Origin: Streptomyces globisporus
GTDB taxonomy: Bacteria > Actinomycetota > Actinomycetes > Streptomycetales > Streptomycetaceae
DNA: 42,896 nucleotides
Direction: 5' to 3'
NCBI RefSeq assembly: GCF_003501885.1
Contig: NZ_QWFA01000023.1
Coordinates: forward strand, 1-42,896
Under the pieces are notes generated by a model. The model was not told the DNA's origin and did no database searches. It saw nothing but the letters and a program-made list of their open reading frames with translations. The translations under genes and the position numbers were made by a program. Shown piece after piece: positions 26,736-34,816 of the stretch (position 1 is its first letter; every line of letters starts with the position of its first letter).

Positions 26736-27239
26736 GTGACCCCTACGACACGCCCCCGGACAGCGCTCCTCGGCCGGTTGCGGACCCTGGCCGTGCTGGA
26801 AGTGCTGAACATCGCCCTGATCGGCTGGGCCGTCTTCGTGGCCATCGGAGCACCGTTCAGCACGGCCAACACGGTCGGCTTCGCCCTGGTCGCCGTACTC
26901 CTGCTGATCGGGGCCGCGTACTGGGCGCTGAAACTCCGCCAACTGCGCACCGCCGCAAGGCGGCCGCCCTTGCTCGGACTGTTCCGTGCGCTCCGGCCGC
27001 TGTGCGCGGCCGCCCTGGCGGCCGGACTCGTGGCCGTCGCCGCGGCCGTGCCGGACCGGCCGGCGTCCGAGTGGGCCGCCGGCCTGGCGCTGTACGGCCT
27101 GGCCCTGGCGGAGTACGTCAACTACTTCCACCGGCAGCTGATGCACGACACCCGGGCGGACTGGCGCCGCCTGCTGCGCACCCGGCGGCTGCGCAGCTCG
27201 CACCTGGCGGAGGACCTGCGCGTCCACCGCGCCACGTAA
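26736..27239 (+). CDS. Small integral membrane protein of the lanthipeptide cluster
   Basis: About 167 residues from GTG 26736 (187 if started at ATG 26676, which overlaps the lanT end). Four hydrophobic helices are visible: AVLEVLNIALIGWAVFVAIG, GFALVAVLLLIGAAYWALKL, LCAAALAAGLVAVAAAV and AAGLALYGLALAEYVNYF. The loops are Arg-rich on one side (RTAARR, DWRRLLRTRRLRSS), so both ends are cytoplasmic. I do not recognise the family. Its place between lanT and the ABC-2 pair suggests a role in self-protection or export. GATGCT six bases before the GTG could be a leaderless -10 box. Confidence 0.75.
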   Translation: MTPTTRPRTALLGRLRTLAVLEVLNIALIGWAVFVAIGAPFSTANTVGFALVAVLLLIGAAYWALKLRQLRTAARRPPLLGLFRALRPLCAAALAAGLVAVAAAVPDRPASEWAAGLALYGLALAEYVNYFHRQLMHDTRADWRRLLRTRRLRSSHLAEDLRVHRAT

Positions 27240-27257
27240 TTCCAGCGGCCCCCACGG

Positions 27258-27284
27258 CCGTGCCCCGGGACGCCCGGCACGGCA
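27258..27284 (+). terminator. Hairpin before the immunity-type ABC genes
   Basis: GCCGTGCC (27258-27265) and GGCACGGC (27277-27284) form a perfect 8-bp stem with an 11-base loop in the 73-base gap between the membrane protein and the ABC ATPase gene. No U-run. It could reduce read-through; AAGG/GGAAG further on serves as ribosome binding site for the next gene. Confidence 0.45.
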
Positions 27285-27312
27285 GCCGCGCGAAGGTAAG
27301 GAAGCAGAGCTC

Positions 27313-28266
27313 ATGACCTCTCCGGAAGTGAAGGACGCGCCGGCCCCGGCCGGCGGGCGGACCCTGGAGTTCCGCGGCCTGTCGAAGCGGTACCGCGACA
27401 GAAGCGCCGTGGAGGACCTGTCCTTTACGGTCGGCCCCGGACGCGTCACCGGCTTCCTCGGCCCGAACGGGGCGGGCAAGACGACGACGCTCCGGATGCT
27501 CCTCGGTCTGTCCGCCCCGACCTCCGGGACCGCGACCATCGACGGACAGCTCTACCGGGACCTGGAACAACCGCTCAGAACCGTCGGGGCGATGCTCGAC
27601 GAGTCCGGCACGCACCGCAGGCGGACGGGCCGTGACCATCTGCGCGTGCAGTGCGCGGCGACGGGTCTGCCGGCCCGTCGCGCCGACGAGGTGCTCGACC
27701 ACGTCGGACTGGCCAGGGCGGGCGGGCGACGCTACGAGGAGTACTCGCTCGGCATGCGGCAACGCCTCAACCTCGCCCAGGCGCTGCTCGGCGACCCGCC
27801 CGTCCTCATCCTGGACGAACCCTCCAACGGGCTTGACCCCGAGGGGATCGCCTGGATGCGTTCCCTCCTGAGGAAGCTGGCTGCCGAAGGCCGCACGGTG
27901 CTCGTTTCCAGCCACCTCATCTCCGAGATCGAGCAGACCGCCGATGATCTCGTGATCATCAGCCAGGGCCGGCTGGTCGCCGAGGGGCCGAGCCGCGAGA
28001 TCGCCGCGCGGGTCCGGGGCGAGTCCCGGGTACGGGTCCGCTGCGCCCGGCCGGCGGAACTGGCGGCGGCGCTCGTGGCGGCGGGGGCGACCGTGGCGGA
28101 CCCGCCCGCCGAGGACGGACTGCTGTTCGTCGGCGGTCTCGGGACGGGGGCGGTGGCCGCACTCGCGGCCGCCCACGGCGGGGAACTGTACGAACTGGCC
28201 GAGGACGCGCCCGATCTTGAACAGGCGTTCCTGCGGCTCACGCAGGGAAAGGCGGAGATCCGGTGA
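27313..28266 (+). CDS. lanF: ABC transporter ATP-binding protein, LanF-like (immunity)
   Basis: A 317-residue ATPase of the ABC-2/bacitracin-lantibiotic type. Motifs: Walker [11 protein letters not shown], signature YSLGMRQRLNLAQAL, Walker B VLILDEPSNGLDP and H-loop SSHLISE. At the Q-loop position the sequence is AMLDESGTH, with Glu instead of Gln; such an E-loop is described for LanF immunity ATPases, though it is also seen in other ABC-2 ATPases of Streptomyces. With the overlapping permease gene it likely expels the cluster's own lanthipeptides from the producer membrane. The ATG has a moderate binding site (AAGGAAG). Confidence 0.9.
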   Translation: MTSPEVKDAPAPAGGRTLEFRGLSKRYRDRSAVEDLSFTVGPGRVTGFLGPNGAGKTTTLRMLLGLSAPTSGTATIDGQLYRDLEQPLRTVGAMLDESGTHRRRTGRDHLRVQCAATGLPARRADEVLDHVGLARAGGRRYEEYSLGMRQRLNLAQALLGDPPVLILDEPSNGLDPEGIAWMRSLLRKLAAEGRTVLVSSHLISEIEQTADDLVIISQGRLVAEGPSREIAARVRGESRVRVRCARPAELAAALVAAGATVADPPAEDGLLFVGGLGTGAVAALAAAHGGELYELAEDAPDLEQAFLRLTQGKAEIR

Positions 28267-29144
28267 AGGCTCTCGTCAACAGCGAGCTGCTCAAGCTCCG
28301 CACGCTGCCCACCTGGTGGATCGCCGGCCTGGCGATGGCCGCCGTCGCGTTGCTCCTGGCGGTATGGAACAGCTGGCAGGCCCATACCTTCATGCAGCCG
28401 TTCGAGGACTATCTGGCGGGCGCGGTCCTGACTCCCCGCGAGGACATGTCGGCCGAACAGGTCGCCTCGATGCGCGACCTCTGGGAGACGCAGGGATCCC
28501 CGGGGCGCATCGCCGCCACGCTCTACACCTCGGGGCAGACCTTCGGCCTGCTGCTGGCCGGTGTGCTGGCCGTCCTCCTGGTGACGAACGAGTACCACTA
28601 CCGGACCCTGACGGCCACGTTCCTCGCGGCGCCCCGCCGGGGCCGCGTCATCACGGCCAAGCTCGTCGCCGTGCTCATCACCTCGGCCGGGCTCTGGCTG
28701 GCGGCGACCTCGGCCGGCCTCGTCGTCGGCGTGGTCTTCCTGTCCTCCCAGGACGCCGCTCTCGGGCTGGGGAGCGGGGACGTGCTCGGCGCGGTCCTGC
28801 TGAACCTGGCCGCCTACATGGTGTGGGGCGTCTTCGGCTTCGGCCTGGGCGTGCTCATCCGCAGCCAGACCGCCGCCACCGTCACAGCGGCCGCGCTGTA
28901 CTTCCTGTCCACGGTCGTCGTCGCCTTCGCCTTCCAGGCGGTCCACGACCTCCTCATCGAGGAGGACTGGGTGCTCCAGGCCCAGGTGCTGCTGCCGGGC
29001 GTCGCGTCCCAGATCATGACGACGCCGGGTGAGCTCTTCGCCGGGGCTCCCGCCGCCTGGACCGGAGCCGTCGTGCTCCTCGCCTACAGCCTGATCGGCG
29101 GCCTCACGGGAACGCTGCTCCTGCTCCGGCGCGACGTGACCTGA
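28263..29144 (+). CDS. lanG: ABC-2 type permease, LanG/E-like (immunity)
   Basis: A 293-residue membrane protein with six predicted helices, beginning with a short N-terminal helix after LVNSELLKLRTLPTWW, the usual opening of ABC-2 permeases of this group. A large outside loop (about 45-90, with DMSAEQVASMRDLWETQGSP) follows the first helix. The GTG start overlaps the ATPase stop by four bases, so the two form one transporter. Only one permease gene is present, in contrast to the LanE plus LanG pair of many Firmicutes. The last codons and the stop lie inside a tandem repeat. Confidence 0.88.
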   Translation: MKALVNSELLKLRTLPTWWIAGLAMAAVALLLAVWNSWQAHTFMQPFEDYLAGAVLTPREDMSAEQVASMRDLWETQGSPGRIAATLYTSGQTFGLLLAGVLAVLLVTNEYHYRTLTATFLAAPRRGRVITAKLVAVLITSAGLWLAATSAGLVVGVVFLSSQDAALGLGSGDVLGAVLLNLAAYMVWGVFGFGLGVLIRSQTAATVTAAALYFLSTVVVAFAFQAVHDLLIEEDWVLQAQVLLPGVASQIMTTPGELFAGAPAAWTGAVVLLAYSLIGGLTGTLLLLRRDVT

Positions 29145-29213
29145 GTCCGGTGGCCTGCCGCCGGACCCGCGACGTGACCTGGGTCCGGTGGCCTTCCACC
29201 GGACCCAGGTCAC
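29131..29213. terminator. Tandemly duplicated hairpin, terminator of the lan operon
   Basis: Two 38-bp direct repeats (29131-29168 and 29169-29206) differ at three bases. The second forms, with seven more bases, a perfect 18-bp stem: GTGACCTGGGTCCGGTGG (29174-29191), loop CCTT, CCACCGGACCCAGGTCAC (29196-29213). The first contains the stop codon of the permease gene and a weaker hairpin (GTCCGGTGG/CCGCCGGAC). It lies between convergent genes and can stop both transcripts. Confidence 0.88.
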
Positions 29214-29223
29214 GGCCTCCGCA

Positions 29224-30186
29224 TCAGTGTGAGGAAGGGGGCGGAGGTCTTCGGCACCGGCACCCCTCCGCGGATGCCCGGGTCCGGGAGGCGACGAGCC
29301 GCATGGCCTCCTCGCGGTCCCAGTTGAGCGCCGCGGTCCGCATGGCCTCGATCCCCGGAGGCAGGTCGAGCCCCAGGTCCTCCGCGAACAGGTTCTGGCA
29401 GCGCCTGACCGCCGACAGCGTGCTGGCGGTGTCACCGTGCAGGCAGTGCACGGCGGCGAGCAGCTCCCACAGGTGCTGCCGGTAGGGGGCCTCGGCGATC
29501 AGACTCTCTATGCGGTAGGACAGCATGCTGGTGCGGCCGGCGAGGACGGACGCGGTGAAGAGGTCCTGATAGGCGTCCAGCCGGAGGTTGTTGAGCCCCG
29601 CCGTGTGGGAACTGAACCACCGCGTGGGCGGAAGATCCTGCCCGAAGGGCCCGCTCCACAGTCCCACGGCCAGCTCCAGGGCGTCGACCGCCGACTCGTG
29701 GGATCCGTTCGTCAGCGATTTCCGGCCACGCTCGACGGCTGAGGTGAACCGGGGAAGGTCGAATTCCTCGGCGGTGATCTCCAGTCCGTATCCGCACTGG
29801 CCGCCCCGGTAGGTCCTCACCCGCTCGCCGAGCCCCGGTTCGACCTCGTCGAGGTCCCTCCGTAACCCCGTCACATGGCTGCGGAGGTTCGCCGTGGCCG
29901 ATACGGGCGGGTTGTCCCAGAGGATCTCGCTGAACTCCGTGATGCCGATGGGCCGTCCGAACCGGAGCAGGCACGCGGTGAGGACGGCCCGCCGGACCGG
30001 TGAGGTGACGGACATGGTCCTGCCCCGGACCGAGAGCTGCCCGAGGATGCCGAAGCAGGGAGCGGGTGGCTGGTCGGGGCCGTCGTGCGGTGTCGCCCGG
30101 GTGGGGAGGGAGGCGTGCCCTGGTTCGCTTCCAGCGGTGGGGGGGACGGAGCCGTCGGGAAGACCGGCTCGTGCGCTGTGGATCAA
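29224..30186 (-). CDS. SARP family transcriptional activator of the lanthipeptide cluster
   Basis: A 320-residue AfsR/SARP-type activator. The winged-helix domain begins near residue 44 (CFGILGQLSVRGRTMSVTSP, VRRAVLTACLLRFGRPIGIT, LWDNPPVSATANLRSHVTGL), followed by the bacterial transcriptional activator domain with LPRFTSAVERGRKSL, ALELAVGLWSGPFGQDL and YRQHLWELLAAVHCLHGDT. Codon 108 (29863-29865) is TTA, the rare Leu codon read only by the bldA tRNA, so production is likely tied to development. The TTG start (30186) overlaps the stop of a 48-codon ORF as TTGA. SARPs bind direct repeats with 11-bp period. It is convergent with the lan operon and is the only regulator in the cluster. Confidence 0.9.
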   Translation of the reverse strand: MIHSARAGLPDGSVPPTAGSEPGHASLPTRATPHDGPDQPPAPCFGILGQLSVRGRTMSVTSPVRRAVLTACLLRFGRPIGITEFSEILWDNPPVSATANLRSHVTGLRRDLDEVEPGLGERVRTYRGGQCGYGLEITAEEFDLPRFTSAVERGRKSLTNGSHESAVDALELAVGLWSGPFGQDLPPTRWFSSHTAGLNNLRLDAYQDLFTASVLAGRTSMLSYRIESLIAEAPYRQHLWELLAAVHCLHGDTASTLSAVRRCQNLFAEDLGLDLPPGIEAMRTAALNWDREEAMRLVASRTRASAEGCRCRRPPPPSSH

Positions 30187-30329
30187 CAGGTGCCCTTCCC
30201 CTGGTCCGGCGTGAGGGGCGCGCCGAAGACGGGCCGAAACAGCTCGGCTGTCCGGTTCCCGTCGCCGGGCGGAGCGGTGGGAGGGACCCTTCGTGCGGAG
30301 TCCGGAGAGATTCTGCGCAAGTGCGTCAT
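30183..30329 (-). CDS. 48-codon ORF translationally coupled to the SARP gene
   Basis: ATG 30329 has GGAG five bases upstream, a good binding site, and the frame ends in TGA overlapping the TTG start of the SARP gene (TTGA, 30183-30186). The peptide MTHLRRISPDSARRVPPTAP and then GNRTAELFRPVFGAPLTPDQ is basic at its N-terminus, Pro-rich, soluble, and ends GKGTC. I do not know the family. It could be a small protein in its own right or a leader ORF that feeds ribosomes to the weak TTG start. Confidence 0.55.
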   Translation of the reverse strand: MTHLRRISPDSARRVPPTAPPGDGNRTAELFRPVFGAPLTPDQGKGTC

Positions 30330-30372
30330 GGCGTCTCCTGCTTGGTCAGGGCAGGGGGGAACGCACACAAAT

Positions 30373-30400
30373 GTTCCTCAGTCGTTCCCCCGTTGGAACG
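30373..30400. promoter_or_regulatory. 11-bp-spaced repeats and palindrome upstream of the SARP unit
   Basis: GTTCCTC (30373-30379) and GTTCCCC (30384-30390) start exactly 11 bp apart; CGTTCC (30383-30388) and GGAACG (30395-30400) also form a 6-bp palindrome. SARPs bind heptamer direct repeats at 11-bp steps, so this could be an autoregulatory site 44-71 bp before the 48-codon ORF. The remaining part of the 333-base gap up to 30662 holds the promoter of the catabolic locus and otherwise nothing that I can name. Confidence 0.45.
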
Positions 30401-30589
30401 TGGCTCACGCTGTCAGAGGGAATGTGATCCGGCTAGCGGCTGGGTGTGATTGACCTGAATCTTTCGATCAGGAAGCTTCCGATCCGTTCTACTGGGAGGT
30501 AAGGTCCGCCGTTTCCCTCGGGGAAGAGACGCGACCGATCCGCCGATCCGTTCCCTGTCCGCGAGGGGTCTTCCGAGCAGAAAATCATG

Positions 30590-30627
30590 CAAGCGTGCTT
30601 GATTGTTTCCTGGCGCGCTGCCATGCT
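30590..30627 (+). promoter_or_regulatory. Promoter and palindromic operator of the acyl-CoA catabolic locus
   Basis: CAAGC-GT-GCTTG (30590-30601) is a perfect palindrome whose last bases lie in the -35 box TTGATT (30599-30604); 17 bp further is CATGCT (30622-30627) as -10. Further partly symmetrical bases flank it (AATCAT on the left, ATTGTTT on the right). The overlap with the -35 box means a bound repressor, probably the TetR encoded at the end of the locus, would block transcription. Confidence 0.65.
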
Positions 30628-30662
30628 CCTGGGCACCACACCCGGTCCCGAGGGGAGCGCAC

Positions 30663-31469
30663 GTGTCCGCTGTCGTAGCCGTGATCGACGATCTGCGCGA
30701 AGAGAGCGACGAACTCGACGCACTTGTGCGGGAGTTGGACGACCGGCGCTGGCGCGGCCCGACGCCCGCCGACCGGTGGACCGTCGCCCATCAGATCGCC
30801 CATCTCAGCTGGACCGACGAGGTCGCCCTCCTGGCCGCCACCGAGCCCGACCGGTTCGGCGACGAGGTCGCCAAGGCCCTGGCCGCCCCCGAGGCATTCG
30901 TCGACGAGGCGACCGAGGCCCTCGTCGCCGCCCACGCCCCGGACGCCCTGCTCGCCCGCTGGCGCGAGGGCCGGGCGCGGCTCGACAGGGTCCTCCGCGA
31001 CGCCCCGGCCGGCACCCGGATCCCCTGGTACGGGCCGCCCATGAGCGTCGCGTCCATGGCGACCGCCCGGCTCATGGAGACCTGGGCCCACGGGCAGGAC
31101 ATCGCCGACGCCCTGGGCGTGACCCGGACCCCGACCGCCCGGCTCCGGCATGTGGCGCGGATCGGCGTACGGGCCCGGAACTACGCCTACGCGGTACGCG
31201 GGATCACCGCGCCCGAGGAGGAGTTCCGCGTCGAACTCCACGCGCCGGACGGCGAGATGATCGCGTACGGGCCCGAGGGCGCCGCCCAGCGGATCACCGG
31301 CCCGCTCCTCGACTTCTGCCTCCTGGTCACCCAGCGCGCCCACCGCTCCGACCTCGCGGTCACCGCCGAGGGCCGCCAGGCCGACCAGTGGCTCTCCATC
31401 GCCCAGGCCTTCGCCGGCCCGCCGGGGCCGGGCCGGCTGCCGCGCGCGGAACGGGGCGGCCACCGGTGA
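30663..31469 (+). CDS. TIGR03084 family (DinB/maleylpyruvate isomerase-like) protein
   Basis: A 268-residue protein of the DinB/MDMPI four-helix-bundle superfamily. The start VSAVVAVIDDLREESDELDA, WTVAHQIAHLSWTDEVALLA and MATARLMETWAHGQDIADAL are typical of the actinobacterial TIGR03084 type; His in VAHQIAHL and in TWAHGQD are the likely metal ligands of the bundle. Function is unknown, but the family is usually found next to the same acyl-CoA genes. The GTG start follows GAGGGGAG. The stop overlaps the next gene by four bases (GTGA). Confidence 0.85.
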   Translation: MSAVVAVIDDLREESDELDALVRELDDRRWRGPTPADRWTVAHQIAHLSWTDEVALLAATEPDRFGDEVAKALAAPEAFVDEATEALVAAHAPDALLARWREGRARLDRVLRDAPAGTRIPWYGPPMSVASMATARLMETWAHGQDIADALGVTRTPTARLRHVARIGVRARNYAYAVRGITAPEEEFRVELHAPDGEMIAYGPEGAAQRITGPLLDFCLLVTQRAHRSDLAVTAEGRQADQWLSIAQAFAGPPGPGRLPRAERGGHR

Positions 31470-33202
31470 ACGCCGCCCCCACCCCCGTCCTCCGCATCGG
31501 CAACGCATCCGGCTTCTACGGTGACCGCTTCGACGCCCTGCGCGAGATGCTCACCGGCGGCCCCCTCGACGTCCTCACCGGTGACTATCTGGCCGAGCTG
31601 ACCATGCTCATCCTCGGCCGCAGCCGCCTCAAGGATCCGCAGAAGGGCTACGCCACCACCTTCCTCCGTCAGTTGGAGGAAGGGCTCGGCCTCGCCCACG
31701 AGCGCGGGGTGAGGATCGTCGCCAACGCGGGCGGCCTCAACCCGGCCGGACTCGCCCACGCGGTGCGGCAGTTGGCGGACAAGGTCGGCGTGCCCGTCAC
31801 CGTCGCGCACGTCGAGGGGGACAGCCTGCCCGTCCCGGACGGGTTCCTCACCGCCAACGCCTACCTCGGCGGCTCCGGGATCGCCGCCTGTCTGCGGGCA
31901 GGCGCCGATGTCGTCGTCACCGGCCGGGTCACCGACGCGGCGCTGGTCACCGGGCCCGCCGCCGCCCACTTCGGCTGGGGCCCGGACGATCTGGACGCGC
32001 TGGCGGGGGCCGTGGTCGCCGGGCACGTCCTGGAGTGCGGTACGCAGGCGACCGGCGGGAACCACGCCTTCTTCGGCGAGCACGACCCCGCCCGCCTCCG
32101 CCGCCCCGGCTTCCCGCTCGCCGAGATCCACGCCGACGGCTCGTCCGTCATCACCAAGCACGACGGTACGGGCGGGGTCGTCGACCTCTCCACCGTCACG
32201 GCCCAACTCCTGTACGAGACCGGCGGAGCCCGGTACGCGGGCCCCGACGTCACCGCCCGCCTCGACACCGTGCGGCTCCTGCCCGACGGCCCGGACCGGG
32301 TCCGGATCGACGGCGTACGCGGCGAGGCACCGCCGCCCACCCTCAAGGCCGGGCTGACCCGGCTCGGCGGCTGGCGCAACGAGGTCGTCTTCGTCCTCAC
32401 CGGACTTGACATCGAGGCCAAGGCGGCGCTGGTGAAGGACCAGTTCGCCGACGCCCTGCAGCGGGGCGGCGCCCGCCCGCCCGCCGAGGTGCGCTGGGAG
32501 CTGGCCCGTACCGACCACGCCGACGCCGACACCGAGGAACGGGCCAGCGCCCTGCTCCGGCTCGTCGTCCGCGACCAGGACGCCGATGCGGTCAGCCGCA
32601 CCGTCTCCGGGGCCGCCATCGAGCTGGCCCTCGGCAGCTACCCGGGCTTCCACGTCACCGCCCCGCCCGGAAAGGGCGCGCCCTACGGGGTGTTCGAGGC
32701 CCGGCCCGTACCGGCGGCGGAGGTCGAGCACATCGCCGTGCTGCCGGACGGGGCCCGGGAGGTGATCGAACCGGCTCTCCTCACCCAGGATGTGGCCGAC
32801 GTCGATGAGCCGCCGCTCCCCGACCCGTACCCCTCCGGCCCCACCCGCAGCGCCCCCCTCGGTCTGATCGCCGGCGCGCGCAGCGGCGACAAGGGCGGCG
32901 ACGCCAACGTGGGCGTCTGGGTACGCGACGACGACGCCTGGCGGTGGCTGGCGCACGAGCTGAGCGTCGAGCGGTTCAAGGAACTGCTACCGGAGACCGC
33001 TGACTTGGCCGTCGTCCGTCATGTCCTGCCCAACCTCCGCGCCCTGAACTTCACCGTCCACGGCCTCCTGGGCGAAGGCGTCGCCGCCCAGGCCCGGTTC
33101 GACCCGCAGGCCAAGGCGCTGGGGGAGTGGCTGAGGTCCCGGTGGCTGCCCATCCCCGTCTCCCTGCCGGCGGACGTCCCCCTCCCGGAGGTGACCGCAT
33201 GA
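31466..33202 (+). CDS. atuA: AtuA-like (DUF1446) acyclic terpene utilisation family protein
   Basis: A 578-residue protein of the AtuA/DUF1446 family, with VLRIGNASGFYGDRFDALRE at the start, ANAGGLNPAGLAHAVRQLAD, DVVVTGRVTDAALVTGPAAA, and ECGTQATGGNHAFFGE, all conserved in this family. The C-terminal part (ARSGDKGGDANVGVWVRDDD and PNLRALNFTVHGLLGEGV) is the separate AtuA-like domain, so both halves are fused as usual. AtuA is needed for growth of Pseudomonas on citronellol and geraniol, but its reaction is not known. It overlaps the genes on both sides by four bases. Confidence 0.9.
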   Translation: MNAAPTPVLRIGNASGFYGDRFDALREMLTGGPLDVLTGDYLAELTMLILGRSRLKDPQKGYATTFLRQLEEGLGLAHERGVRIVANAGGLNPAGLAHAVRQLADKVGVPVTVAHVEGDSLPVPDGFLTANAYLGGSGIAACLRAGADVVVTGRVTDAALVTGPAAAHFGWGPDDLDALAGAVVAGHVLECGTQATGGNHAFFGEHDPARLRRPGFPLAEIHADGSSVITKHDGTGGVVDLSTVTAQLLYETGGARYAGPDVTARLDTVRLLPDGPDRVRIDGVRGEAPPPTLKAGLTRLGGWRNEVVFVLTGLDIEAKAALVKDQFADALQRGGARPPAEVRWELARTDHADADTEERASALLRLVVRDQDADAVSRTVSGAAIELALGSYPGFHVTAPPGKGAPYGVFEARPVPAAEVEHIAVLPDGAREVIEPALLTQDVADVDEPPLPDPYPSGPTRSAPLGLIAGARSGDKGGDANVGVWVRDDDAWRWLAHELSVERFKELLPETADLAVVRHVLPNLRALNFTVHGLLGEGVAAQARFDPQAKALGEWLRSRWLPIPVSLPADVPLPEVTA

Positions 33203-34797
33203 CCGTCCTGCCCACCGCACTCGAAACCAACAGCCCCGAGTACGCCGCGAATCGGGCCACCATGGTCGAGAAGCTCGCCGAGTTGGAGACCGAGCACGCC
33301 AAGGCCCTCGCGGGCGGCGGCGAGAAGTACGTGACCCGGCACCGCAAGCGCGGCAAGCTCCCGGCCCGGGAGCGGATCGAGCTGCTCGTCGACCCCGACA
33401 CCCCGTTCCTGGAGCTGTCGCCACTCGCCGCCTGGGGCAGCGACTACGCCGTCGGGGCCTCGCTCGTCACCGGGATCGGGGTGGTCGAGGGCGTCGAATG
33501 CCTGATCACCGCCAACGACCCGACCGTACGCGGCGGGGCGTCGAACCCCTGGACGCTGAAGAAGGCCCTGCGCGCCAACGAGATCGCCTTCGCCAACCGG
33601 CTCCCCGTCATCAGCCTGGTGGAGTCGGGCGGGGCGGACCTGCCGTCGCAGAAGGAGATCTTCATCCCCGGCGGGGCGCTCTTCCGGGACCTCACCCGGC
33701 TCTCCGCCGCCGGAATCCCCACCGTGGCCGTCGTGTTCGGCAACTCGACCGCCGGAGGCGCGTACGTCCCCGGCATGTCCGACCACACCGTGATGATCAA
33801 GGAGCAGTCCAAGGTCTTCCTCGGCGGCCCGCCCCTGGTGAAGATGGCCACCGGCGAGGAGAGCGACGACGAGTCGCTCGGCGGAGCCGAGATGCACGCC
33901 CGTACGTCGGGACTCGCCGACCACTTCGCCGTGGACGAGCACGACGCGATCCGCCAGGCCCGCCGCATCGTCGCCCGCCTCAACTGGCGGAAGGCGACAG
34001 CCGATCCGGGCCCCGCCGAGCCGCCGAAGTACGACGAGGACGAACTGCTCGGCATCGTGCCGGGCGACCTCAAGGCCCCGTTCGACCCTCGCGAGGTCAT
34101 CGCCCGCCTGGTCGACGGCTCGGACTTCGACACCTTCAAGCCGCTGTACGGGCCGAGCCTGGTCACCGGCTGGGCGCGGCTCCACGGCTACCCCGTCGGC
34201 GTCCTCGCCAACGCACAGGGGGTGCTGTTCAGCGAGGAGTCACAGAAGGCCGCGCAGTTCATCCAGCTCGCCAACCAGCGCGACATCCCGCTCCTCTTCC
34301 TCCACAACACCACCGGCTACATGGTCGGCAAGGAGTACGAGCAGGGCGGCATCATCAAGCACGGCGCGATGATGATCAACGCGGTGGCGAACTCGAAGGT
34401 CCCGCATCTGTCAGTCCTGATGGGCGCGTCCTACGGGGCCGGCCACTACGGCATGTGCGGCCGCGCCTACGACCCGCGCTTCCTCTTCGCCTGGCCCAGC
34501 AGCAAGTCCGCCGTCATGGGCCCGCAGCAGCTCGCGGGCGTCCTCTCCATCGTCGCCCGCGCCTCGGCCGCCGCGAAGGGGCAGCCGTACGACGACGAGG
34601 CGGACGCCGGGCTGCGCGCCATGGTGGAGCAGCAGATCGAGGCGGAGTCGCTGCCGATGTTCCTGTCCGGGCGGCTGTACGACGACGGGGTCATCGACCC
34701 GCGCGACACCCGGACCGTCCTCGGGATGTGCCTGTCCGCGATCCACACCGCACCGGTCGAGGGCGCCCGTGGCGGCTTCGGCGTCTTCCGGATGTGA
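33199..34797 (+). CDS. Acyl-CoA carboxylase, carboxyltransferase (beta) subunit
   Basis: A 532-residue carboxyltransferase of biotin-dependent acyl-CoA carboxylases. Seen are RHRKRGKLPARERIELLVDP, the N-half oxyanion region GNSTAGGAYVPGMSD, PPLVKMATGEE, and in the C-half HNTTGYMVGKEYEQGGIIKH and MGASYGAGHYGMCGRAYDPR. The sequence is nearer to methylcrotonyl- and geranyl-CoA carboxylases (MccB/AtuC/LiuB) than to propionyl-CoA carboxylase. It transfers CO2 from biotin on the alpha subunit, encoded next, to a branched unsaturated acyl-CoA. It overlaps atuA by four bases. Which acyl-CoA is used cannot be decided from sequence. Confidence 0.94.
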   Translation: MTVLPTALETNSPEYAANRATMVEKLAELETEHAKALAGGGEKYVTRHRKRGKLPARERIELLVDPDTPFLELSPLAAWGSDYAVGASLVTGIGVVEGVECLITANDPTVRGGASNPWTLKKALRANEIAFANRLPVISLVESGGADLPSQKEIFIPGGALFRDLTRLSAAGIPTVAVVFGNSTAGGAYVPGMSDHTVMIKEQSKVFLGGPPLVKMATGEESDDESLGGAEMHARTSGLADHFAVDEHDAIRQARRIVARLNWRKATADPGPAEPPKYDEDELLGIVPGDLKAPFDPREVIARLVDGSDFDTFKPLYGPSLVTGWARLHGYPVGVLANAQGVLFSEESQKAAQFIQLANQRDIPLLFLHNTTGYMVGKEYEQGGIIKHGAMMINAVANSKVPHLSVLMGASYGAGHYGMCGRAYDPRFLFAWPSSKSAVMGPQQLAGVLSIVARASAAAKGQPYDDEADAGLRAMVEQQIEAESLPMFLSGRLYDDGVIDPRDTRTVLGMCLSAIHTAPVEGARGGFGVFRM

Positions 34798-34816
34798 CCC
34801 ACCCATGAGGAGTGAC

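Noticed and set aside
24110-27121. Minus-strand open frame of about 1000 codons opposite lanT
   Set aside because: Shadow frame of the transporter with no recognisable motif.
30603-30662. Upstream extension of the TIGR03084 protein (MFPGALPCSWAPH...)
   Set aside because: It would start within the promoter and -10 box; the GTG at 30663 has a ribosome binding site and fits the family start.
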